A stretch of 7,983 nt of DNA, taken from the NCBI GenBank assembly GCA_002371825.1, contig DFHF01000001.1, forward strand, positions 1 through 7,983, given 5' to 3'. The notes under the pieces were generated by a model. That model saw only the letters and a list, made by a program, of their open reading frames with translations. It searched no databases and was not told where the DNA came from. The DNA is from Ruminococcus flavefaciens (GTDB lineage: Bacteria > Bacillota > Clostridia > Oscillospirales > Ruminococcaceae). The translations under genes and the position numbers were made by a program. Shown piece by piece: positions 1-5,699 of the stretch; position 1 is the stretch's first letter, and every line of letters starts with the position of its first letter.

Positions 1-1
1 C

Positions 2-574
2 CGCACAAAGCGTATCGCAGAGTTGTACGAAGAATACAAGGACTTGGACATTCATTCCGATCCTATCCTTGAGGGCTTCAATATCCTGCATGATAATGTG
101 GGTGTCAAGCGAAGAAAGAATATCCCTGCAAGCGATAATCTTATCAAGCTGCTTGTCAAGCGGCAGGAGGTATTCTATATCAATCAGGCGGTTGACATCT
201 ACAACCTTATCTCGCTGGAAAGCAAGCTGGCACTGGGAGCACATAATATCGACAAGACTGAGGGTGACGTAACTCTGCGTTTTACAGACGGCACCGAGCG
301 GTATGTTCCGCTTGGTCAGACAGAGCCTTTACCTGTTGCAGCTCACGAATACTGCTACTGCGATGATTCAAATGAAGTTCTTTGCCGTCTGGAGATCAGG
401 CAGGTGAACAAGAACGCCGTTGATGAAAATGCCACGAACATCTTTTATATCGTTCAGGGCAACGCCGCAACTCCCGATAAACTATTGACCGAAACAGCAC
501 AGAAAATAATAAACACGACCACAAAATACTGCGGAGGAACAGGGCATATAGTTGTGCCGGAGGTCATTTTTTAA
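2..574 (+). CDS. B3/B4 (PheRS beta-like) domain protein, 5' end outside window
   Basis: The reading frame is open from base 2 to the TAA at 572-574, giving 190 visible residues; no ATG start is seen, so the true start lies upstream (the TTG at 23 is just an in-frame codon). The protein matches the stand-alone B3/B4 family (COG3382 type), related to the editing-site domain of the phenylalanyl-tRNA synthetase beta subunit. Visible family signatures are the INQAVDIYNLISLESKLALG stretch (around base 180-240), the GDVTLRFTDGTE strand pair, the PLGQTEPLP segment and the CRLEIRQ strand. In PheRS this fold clears mischarged Tyr-tRNA(Phe); for free-standing versions a role in tRNA quality control is commonly assumed but largely untested, so treat substrate and activity as unknown. 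Cytosolic, with no signal peptide or membrane segment in the visible part. The gene is followed by about 170 bases before the next start and seems to be transcribed separately from the pdxS remnant. Confidence 0.8.
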   Translation, partial: RTKRIAELYEEYKDLDIHSDPILEGFNILHDNVGVKRRKNIPASDNLIKLLVKRQEVFYINQAVDIYNLISLESKLALGAHNIDKTEGDVTLRFTDGTERYVPLGQTEPLPVAAHEYCYCDDSNEVLCRLEIRQVNKNAVDENATNIFYIVQGNAATPDKLLTETAQKIINTTTKYCGGTGHIVVPEVIF

Positions 575-599
575 TGATCGTTGCTGTAAAGCTTTAGGC

Positions 600-658
600 A
601 TGAAACGATAATATCATTCCGCTTTGCGGTATAGATTTCGATTGTTCCTACGTTTCAT
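600..658. repeat. Imperfect inverted repeat downstream of B3/B4 gene
   Basis: ATGAAACG (600-607) is the exact reverse complement of CGTTTCAT (651-658), and a small CCGC-TTT-GCGG hairpin (619-629) lies inside. There is no T run after either stem, so this is not a typical intrinsic terminator. It could still mark the 3' end of the B3/B4 transcript or be a small dispersed palindromic repeat. Confidence 0.3.
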
Positions 659-680
659 CTGATATCATAAAATAAAACGC

Positions 681-710
681 AACTGGTTATATGCAAATAT
701 GACCAGTTTT
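681..710 (+). promoter_or_regulatory. Inverted repeat at the pdxS promoter (operator or weak terminator)
   Basis: AACTGGT (681-687) and ACCAGTT (702-708) are perfect arms, with a further ATAT/ATAT pairing around a GCAA loop inside (689-700). TTTT at 707-710 follows, so the hairpin could end transcription coming from the B3/B4 gene. It also fills the spacer and -35 zone immediately upstream of the pdxS -10 box, which is where a repressor or activator operator would sit. Sequence alone does not decide between the two roles. Confidence 0.4.
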
Positions 711-718
711 GCTATAAT
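710..718 (+). promoter_or_regulatory. Extended -10 promoter of the pdxS remnant
   Basis: TGCTATAAT (710-718) is a perfect extended -10 element (TGn plus TATAAT). No good -35 box is found 16-18 bases upstream (the region reads TATGCA-like), as is usual for extended -10 promoters. The expected start of transcription, near 725, lies about 22 bases before the ATG. The upstream in-frame ATG at 699 would lie before this transcription start and is therefore rejected as the start codon. Confidence 0.65.
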
Positions 719-746
719 AAGGAAAAACAGAAATGAGGTACTCATA

Positions 747-1235
747 ATGGAAGAAAGATATCAGCTCAACAAGGAACTTGCACAGATGCTCAAAGGCGGC
801 GTGATCATGGATGTTACCACTCCTGAACAGGCGGTGATCGCACAGGAAGCAGGTGCGTGTGCAGTTATGGCTCTGGAACGTATACCTGCGGATATCAGGG
901 CTGCCGGCGGCGTGTCAAGAATGAGCGATCCTGCTATGATTCGCTCAATACAGGACGCTGTGACTATTCCGGTCATGGCAAAGTGCCGTATCGGTCATTT
1001 TGTAGAAGCACAGATTCTGGAAGCAATCGAGATCGACTATATTGATGAAAGCGAGGTGCTTTCGCCTGCCGATGATGTTTACCATGTGGATAAGCGAAAA
1101 TTCAAAGTGCCATTCGTGTGCGGAGCCAGAGATCTTTGTGAAGCCCTGCGCCGTATTGCCGAGGGAGCATCTATGATAAGAACAAAGGGTAAGCCTGGTA
1201 CCGGCGACATCGTGCAGGCAGTTCGCTATATATAA
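747..1235 (+). pseudogene. pdxS: 3'-truncated pdxS, PLP synthase lyase subunit remnant
   Basis: PdxS builds pyridoxal 5'-phosphate from ribose 5-phosphate, glyceraldehyde 3-phosphate and ammonia supplied by the PdxT glutaminase. The start is ATG 747, with GAGGT at 735-739. The 162 residues align from the N-terminus of PdxS without a gap. GGVIMDVTTPEQA holds the substrate Asp (D22, equivalent to D24 of B. subtilis), VMALERIPADIRAAGGV is near identical to the family, MAKCRIGHFVEA holds the first active Lys (K79), and MIRTKGKPGTG the second (K147). Family members run to about 290 residues; this one stops at TAA 1233-1235 just after AVRYI, so the last strands of the (beta/alpha)8 barrel and their phosphate-binding Gly loops are missing. 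No reading frame downstream resembles the lost part, and no pdxT follows. The stop lies in a (TA)4 run; removing one TA would read VRYIRR, similar to the family's VRHMRK, but similarity ends there. Promoter and ribosome site look intact, so a short protein may still be made; full activity is unlikely. Confidence 0.85.
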
Positions 1236-1389
1236 GGAGAGAACCAAAATTGAAAATGCCTAAAAATAATTTTACGATATATAGGCAAAACCGGCTCCTC
1301 TCAAAGTCGCAATTGCGTAGGCTGGAGAACTGTCTATTGCTCAAATATGCGTTTCAAGAGCTTCCGTGTACAATTATAAGTAAAAGCAG

Positions 1390-1431
1390 TTTCAACGTAA
1401 GCGCCAACCACACCCAGCCCTTACGTTGAAA
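1390..1431 (-). repeat. Intergenic palindromic repeat, copy 1
   Basis: TTTCAACGTAAG (1390-1401) and CTTACGTTGAAA (1420-1431) are perfect 12-bp inverted arms around an 18-base spacer. Read on the minus strand, the spacer plus one arm (1394-1419) matches the sequence at 5528-5560: GGCTGGGTG is identical, and TGGTTGGCGCTTACGTT matches at 15 of 17 positions. The two copies are in opposite orientation, which indicates a dispersed intergenic element rather than chance. It could fold as a strong hairpin in RNA. Confidence 0.65.
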
Positions 1432-1462
1432 TAAGGAAAATGTCGTTATAAAATAAGTGTAG

Positions 1463-1488
1463 GGGCGGATGCTGGCCGCCCGATTTTT
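1463..1488 (+). terminator. GGGCGG/CCGCCC hairpin with T run
   Basis: GGGCGG (1463-1468) pairs with CCGCCC (1476-1481) around a 7-base loop, followed by GATTTTT (1482-1488). This has the form of an intrinsic terminator on the plus strand and would shield the GH3 operon from read-through. Hairpins of the GTAGGGGCGG...CCGCCCG type are also a frequent intergenic repeat in Ruminococcaceae genomes, so it may equally be a repeat unit that happens to act as terminator. Confidence 0.45.
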
Positions 1489-1609
1489 GTTTGATGAATT
1501 GTCAATAGATACGTTAATTACTGCGGTAAACGTCTTATCAAAAAGGAATCATCACGAATAAAATATTTTGTCTTAAAGCTGTGAACAGTCATATGATCAA
1601 AATAAATCG

Positions 1610-1638
1610 TTGACTTTTTACAAAAGATATGATATACT
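1610..1638 (+). promoter_or_regulatory. Sigma-A promoter of the GH3-esterase operon
   Basis: TTGACT (1610-1615) and TATACT (1633-1638) are separated by exactly 17 bases, each one mismatch from consensus. Transcription should begin near 1645, giving a leader of about 77 bases. A small palindrome, TTGCTTAGCAA (1650-1660), lies just past the predicted start and could be an operator, though it is short. The promoter shows that the in-frame ATG at 1629, which lies upstream of the -10 box, cannot be the start of the GH3 gene. Confidence 0.8.
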
Positions 1639-1721
1639 TTTATAAAATTTTGCTTAGCAATATTCTTCTTTCACTGGATGGTATATTAACAAATTTAATC
1701 AGTAAAATAAGGAGTAAGATA

Positions 1722-4229
1722 ATGAAAAAAGCACTTGCACTATTGCTTCCGCTGACATTGCTGGTATCAACTATGTCATGTGCGGAAAAGAACAAAACCT
1801 CAGAAAAATCCGAAACTGAAACAACAACAACTACATCAGCAGCCGAGACAACAACAAGGACAGAGATAGAGTTTGACGGGCCAAAATATGAGACATACGC
1901 AGCCATGACTCCCGAGGAGATAGTATCAACGCTCACTTTGGAGCAGAAAGCCGCACAAATGGTTCAGCCGGCTATCTACAACATCACCGAGGAGGACATG
2001 AAAGCCAACGACTACGGCAGTATCCTTTCCACAGTCGGCTGTATAGATTCGGATGTATGGGCTGAGACCGTTGACGGCTTTCAGCAGGGAGCTATTGAAT
2101 CAGAAGCGGGTATTCCCTACATCTATGGTCAGGACGATGTTCACGGCGTGAACTACTGCCGTGACGCTGTTTACTTCCCCCATAATATCGGTCAGGGTGC
2201 AGCAAACGATGAAGAGCTTGCATATCAGGTAGGCCTTATTACAGCTGACGAAGCAAAGCTCTGCCATATGATGTGGAACTTCTCGCCCTGTGTTGCGCAG
2301 TCCGTTGATCCTCGCTGGGGACGTACATACGAGTCCTACGGCTCAGACCTCGAAACTATTACAAAGCTCAGCACCGCCTACACAAAGGGACTTATCGACG
2401 GCGGGCTTGTTGCCTGTGCAAAGCACTTTTTCGCAGACGGTAATGTACTGTACGGCACAGGCGAGCCCGGTGATACATATATGATTATTGACCGTGGCGA
2501 CTCTCAGCTTACCGATGCGGAGATAGATGAACTTCTCAAAGTGTATCAGGCACAGATAGACGCAGGCGTACAGACCATTATGATAAGCCATTCATCCCTC
2601 AACGGCGTGAAGATGCACGAGAATAAGGAGTATATCATGAAGCTCAAGGACGAAATGGGCTTCGAGGGCTTTATCGTCAGCGACTGGGGCTCTATACAGC
2701 ATATCGAGGGCGGTTCCTACAAGGAACAGGTCATCAAGAGCATAAATGCCGGCATTGATATGCTCATGGAGACAGATAAATTTGACGAAGCAAAGCAGAT
2801 AATTGTTGACGCTGTAGGCAGCGGAGAAATATCCGAAGAACGTGTCAACGATGCTGTTACACGTATAATCAAGGTCAAGAAGGACGCAGGTCTTTTTGAC
2901 GACCCGATGCTGAAAACTATGACTACCGAAAAGACAGTCACAGGTTCTCTTGAATACCGAAAGGTAGCCGAAAAGCTTGTTGAGGAGAGTCTTGTGCTTC
3001 TCAAAAACGAGAATAATGTCCTTCCGCTTAAAAAGGGCACAAAGGTCTATATCATGGGGCCAGCGGCAAACAGCTGTCAGGCACAGTGCGGCGGCTGGAC
3101 TATGGACTGGAACGGTTCCAACTCAAAGGATGTTCCGGGAGTCACAACAATACAGGAGGCATTTGAGCGCTATGCTGAGGATTACGGTATAGAGGTCATA
3201 ACTGATAAGGAACAGGCAGATAAAGCCGATGTGGTGCTGCTTTGTCTTGGCGAACAGGCATATGCTGAGTGGAACGGAGACACCGAGGATATGAGTCTCT
3301 TCGGCACTCTGGGTCTCAAAGGCAATTTTGAGGCTCAGCAGGAAGCAAAAGCTCTCGGCAAGCCTACTGTCACACTGATAGTTGCAGGCAGACAGCCCCT
3401 CATAAGTCAGAGAATATATGATTACTGGGACAGTGTTGTTATGTGTTATCTTCCTGGCTCTGAGGGAAAGGGCATATCAGATGTTCTCTGCGGATGTTCA
3501 GACTTCACAGGAAAGCTTCCAAGTCCGTGGTACGGCAGTACCAAGCAGATACGGACTGACGAGTGCTGGCTCGAAAGAGGCTACGGACTTAGCTACGGCG
3601 ACGACTTCAAACCTGTTGACGAGCCGGAGACAATTCTTGATCCGCCGACTGTAGTAGAGCCCGATCCTGCAATTGAGGGTACGAATTATAAAGCAGGACT
3701 TTACAAGGACGGCGTTTACGTCAATGAGTATGCAGGTATCAAGCTGAATGTTCCTGATAATCATAATTATTTCCCAACAGACCCTGACGAAAAGGAAGAA
3801 TACATAGCAAGTCTTACCGATGAAACACAAATAGCTGTTGAGAAAGCAACAATAACTGACGCATGTTTCGGAAATTCCAAAGAAGGCATTCATATCTTTT
3901 TTTACAATACCCATATGCTTTTAGACGCTTTAAAGCCTGATAATGGTGAAATAACTGAAGAAGATGCACTTGACTATTACAGGGAATACATCGCTGCTCT
4001 CTCTAAGAAGCAGGGATTCCAAGTTGACTTTAAGGAAAGAAAAAAAGTCACTATCGGCGATCATGAATACCTGAGAGACATTGCATATTATGACGGAGAT
4101 GAGAACAGTTATGAAGCATTTTGTATGAGAAAAATCGATGATGACCTCATGCTGTTCCTGCACTATACTTCAAATGACCACGAAAAAACTCCCGAATATT
4201 ACGAATCTCTGTTTGAGGAGATAAAGTGA
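1722..4229 (+). CDS. GH3-family beta-glycosidase lipoprotein with extra C-terminal domain
   Basis: An exo-acting retaining glycosidase, probably a beta-glucosidase or exo-beta-glucanase of the barley ExoI/ExoP type; the exact sugar is not readable. The ATG at 1722 has AAGGAG at 1709-1714; 835 residues. Residues 1-20 are a lipoprotein signal (MKK, hydrophobic core, Cys20), though Thr rather than Leu at -3 makes the lipobox weak. A Thr-rich linker follows (about 31-50). The GH3 N-terminal barrel spans about 60-390: YGQDDVHG (D139), DPRWGR (196-201), the CAKHF motif (K234-H235) and VSDWGS with nucleophile D321. The GH3 C-terminal sandwich spans about 415-628: LGEQAYAEWNGD with E511 the likely acid/base by analogy with ExoI, and GYGLSYGDDF at the end. 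A Pro/Glu/Asp-rich linker (630-654) leads to a 180-residue domain (about 656-835) that starts with GVYVNEYAGIKLNVP and that I cannot assign. GC falls from about 52% in a sampled 120-base stretch of the catalytic part to about 36% in the tail, suggesting a later fusion. The stop overlaps the next gene's start. Confidence 0.9.
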   Translation: MKKALALLLPLTLLVSTMSCAEKNKTSEKSETETTTTTSAAETTTRTEIEFDGPKYETYAAMTPEEIVSTLTLEQKAAQMVQPAIYNITEEDMKANDYGSILSTVGCIDSDVWAETVDGFQQGAIESEAGIPYIYGQDDVHGVNYCRDAVYFPHNIGQGAANDEELAYQVGLITADEAKLCHMMWNFSPCVAQSVDPRWGRTYESYGSDLETITKLSTAYTKGLIDGGLVACAKHFFADGNVLYGTGEPGDTYMIIDRGDSQLTDAEIDELLKVYQAQIDAGVQTIMISHSSLNGVKMHENKEYIMKLKDEMGFEGFIVSDWGSIQHIEGGSYKEQVIKSINAGIDMLMETDKFDEAKQIIVDAVGSGEISEERVNDAVTRIIKVKKDAGLFDDPMLKTMTTEKTVTGSLEYRKVAEKLVEESLVLLKNENNVLPLKKGTKVYIMGPAANSCQAQCGGWTMDWNGSNSKDVPGVTTIQEAFERYAEDYGIEVITDKEQADKADVVLLCLGEQAYAEWNGDTEDMSLFGTLGLKGNFEAQQEAKALGKPTVTLIVAGRQPLISQRIYDYWDSVVMCYLPGSEGKGISDVLCGCSDFTGKLPSPWYGSTKQIRTDECWLERGYGLSYGDDFKPVDEPETILDPPTVVEPDPAIEGTNYKAGLYKDGVYVNEYAGIKLNVPDNHNYFPTDPDEKEEYIASLTDETQIAVEKATITDACFGNSKEGIHIFFYNTHMLLDALKPDNGEITEEDALDYYREYIAALSKKQGFQVDFKERKKVTIGDHEYLRDIAYYDGDENSYEAFCMRKIDDDLMLFLHYTSNDHEKTPEYYESLFEEIK

Positions 4230-5437
4230 TGAAGAAACATATATCAATTATCGCAGTCGGCTGTGCATTATGCATAGCCGCTGCGGGTGCTTTTACTGGC
4301 TGCTCAAATGGTAATAAAAGCTCAGAGCCTGACGAAGCCCTGACCACTGATACCGAGGTAACTGCTGAATCAGAACAGGCAGAAACGACGACCAAGACAG
4401 AAGGTGAAGTCATAGTACAGAATATCCCTATAACCGCAGACAACGCAAAGCTGCAAAGCAGAACTGTAATGAAGGACGATGTTCTGTGGCTGGTGCAGAG
4501 CGGCTCGGCTGCGGAGTTCACCGTAAGCGGCAGAAATGCCTCCCTTACCCTTGCAGGCAGCAGCGGTATAAATAATTTTGACCCACGCTATGCTGTCTAT
4601 GTGGACGACAAAATGATATGCGATGAGATCATGGCAGATAAGGACGTAACGGTCAGCCTCTGGAATGATACAGATAAAACAGCGGCAGTAAAGGTCATGC
4701 TTCTCTCGGAAGCCATGTATGGCGGCATTGGTATACGCTCCGTTGAGGTGGAGAGCAGCTCGGCTCAGCCTGTTGTGCCTGCCGAAAAAGCACCGCTGAC
4801 GATAGAGTTTATCGGTGATTCCATTACCTGCGGATACGGCGTTGAGAGTAAGTCGCCCAGCGACCCATTCACCACTGCTACGGAGAATTTCTCAAAGTCC
4901 TATGCCTATCTTGCGGCGAAGTCCCTCGGTGCGGACTACACCACCTGCTGCTACAGCGGCTACGGCATTGTGTCGGGCTACTCGGGCGACGGAACCAAAA
5001 ACGACAAAGAACTTCTGCCCGACTGCTACGGCAAGTCAAGTATTTATAAGGACTACGGGTCAGACTGGGAATTCTCCGAGGATTGTGACGTTGTGGTCAT
5101 AAACCTCGGTACGAATGATATGAACTATGTCGCTGTAGACTCTGATGCCAACGGCAGTGAATTTGTAGAGGGCTATAAGGCATTTTTGAAGACTGTCCGT
5201 GAAAAGCGTCCCGAAGCTCATATCATCTGCACTGTCGGCACTATGGGCGGCGATGATATTTATGAGCTTATCGAACGTGCGGTCTCGGAGTTCGGCGACG
5301 AGAAAATAACAGCCTATTTCTCGCAGACTCAGTCCATGCGTGACGGCATGGGCGCGGACGGTCACCCCTCCAAGAGAACACATCAGAACAGCGCTGATAT
5401 TCTGGCGGAAAAGATACGGAATACCCTCGGAGAGTAA
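4229..5437 (+). CDS. CE2-like SGNH/GDSL acetyl esterase, lipoprotein
   Basis: Predicted to remove O-acetyl groups from xylan, glucomannan or their oligosaccharides outside the cell. The ATG at 4229 overlaps the upstream stop (TGATG), with GAGGAG at 4215-4220, so translation is probably coupled; the in-frame GTG at 4226 is less likely. There are 402 residues: signal peptide with FTGC lipobox and Cys25, then a Ser/Thr/Glu-rich linker to about 60. An N-terminal beta-sandwich of carbohydrate esterase family 2 type covers about 65-180 (LWLVQSGSAAEFTVSG, then YAVYVDDKMI). The SGNH domain covers about 190-400: block I IEFIGDSITCGYGV with Ser198, block II Gly near CYSGYG (G244), block III LGTNDMN with Asn296, block V DGHPS with Asp377 and His379. 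The two-domain order and the GDSITCGYGV form are typical of CE2 enzymes. The GH3 neighbour in the same operon fits a shared job on acetylated hemicellulose. Main alternative: an SGNH esterase acting on another acylated glycan. Confidence 0.88.
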   Translation: MKKHISIIAVGCALCIAAAGAFTGCSNGNKSSEPDEALTTDTEVTAESEQAETTTKTEGEVIVQNIPITADNAKLQSRTVMKDDVLWLVQSGSAAEFTVSGRNASLTLAGSSGINNFDPRYAVYVDDKMICDEIMADKDVTVSLWNDTDKTAAVKVMLLSEAMYGGIGIRSVEVESSSAQPVVPAEKAPLTIEFIGDSITCGYGVESKSPSDPFTTATENFSKSYAYLAAKSLGADYTTCCYSGYGIVSGYSGDGTKNDKELLPDCYGKSSIYKDYGSDWEFSEDCDVVVINLGTNDMNYVAVDSDANGSEFVEGYKAFLKTVREKRPEAHIICTVGTMGGDDIYELIERAVSEFGDEKITAYFSQTQSMRDGMGADGHPSKRTHQNSADILAEKIRNTLGE

Positions 5438-5452
5438 AAATAAATTAAAAAT

Positions 5453-5484
5453 AGACTCTGCAATTTAAGCGGAGTCTGTTTTTG
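5453..5484 (+). terminator. Intrinsic terminator of the GH3-esterase operon
   Basis: AGACTCTGC (5453-5461) pairs with GCGGAGTCT (5469-5477), a 9-bp stem with one G-U pair and a 7-base AT-rich loop, followed by GTTTTTG (5478-5484). It lies 16 bases after the esterase stop and closes the two-gene transcript. Confidence 0.9.
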
Positions 5485-5527
5485 TTATATAAAATGGACG
5501 GGGGGATTGGCTGTTACTTTACATGGT

Positions 5528-5565
5528 GGCTGGGTGCTGGGTTTGGTTGACGGTTACGTTTCAAC
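5528..5565 (+). repeat. Intergenic repeat, copy 2 (inverted relative to copy 1)
   Basis: GGCTGGGTG (5528-5536) and TGGTTGACGGTTACGTT (5544-5560) match the minus strand of 1394-1419. Seven extra bases between them come from a tandem duplication of GCTGGGT (5529-5535 and 5536-5542). The clean inverted arm of copy 1 is lost here, so this copy looks degenerate. It lies between the convergent terminators of the GH3-esterase operon and the ATPase gene, typical of non-coding dispersed elements. Confidence 0.55.
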
Positions 5566-5639
5566 GACATTCTCGCTGAACTGGGTATTGCTTAGCATAC
5601 CTGTACACGTATAATCAGAGATTATAAATTGACGAAAAC

Positions 5640-5680
5640 AAAAATTCCCCATAGGTACATACACAGTACCTACGGGGATT
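5640..5680 (-). terminator. Intrinsic terminator of the AAA-ATPase-like gene
   Basis: Read on the minus strand, AATCCCCGTAGGTAC pairs with GTACCTATGGGGAATT around a 7-base loop and is followed by a T run (A run at 5640-5644 on the plus strand). The one non-Watson-Crick position (5651/5673) is a G-U pair on the minus strand but an A-C mismatch on the plus strand, so it serves the minus-strand gene ending at 5700. Confidence 0.88.
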
Positions 5681-5699
5681 CTTATATTCATGGCTGTTG

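Larger units (their letters stand above)
1236..1609. other. Gene-poor stretch between the pdxS remnant and the GH3 operon
   Basis: No convincing gene is seen here. It contains an AAGGAG Shine-Dalgarno sequence directly on the pdxS stop (1234-1239), which precedes a weak 59-codon TTG-started frame (1250-1429) with no recognisable product. It also has a perfect 12-bp inverted repeat (1390-1431), a GC-rich hairpin with a T run (1463-1488) and a loose inverted repeat (ACGTTAA 1511-1517, TAAACGT 1527-1533). The composition and repeats fit decayed sequence left after loss of the rest of pdxS, with the GH3 promoter following. Confidence 0.6.

Noticed and set aside
699..746. N-terminal extension of pdxS from ATG 699
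   Set aside because: It overlaps the inverted repeat and lies upstream of the TATAAT box; the ATG at 747 has GAGGT seven bases before it and matches the family N-terminus.
1250..1429. 59-codon frame starting at TTG 1250 with a good Shine-Dalgarno sequence (AAGGAG 1234-1239)
   Set aside because: No recognisable motif, TTG start, ends inside the 12-bp inverted repeat, and the ribosome site is more easily explained as a relic of a pdxS-pdxT junction.
1629..1721. N-terminal extension of the GH3 gene from ATG 1629
   Set aside because: It would begin upstream of the -10 box of the promoter at 1610-1638; the ATG at 1722 has a proper ribosome site and starts a lipoprotein signal.
4226..4228. GTG start for the esterase
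   Set aside because: The ATG three bases later has slightly better spacing from GAGGAG and makes the usual TGATG overlap.
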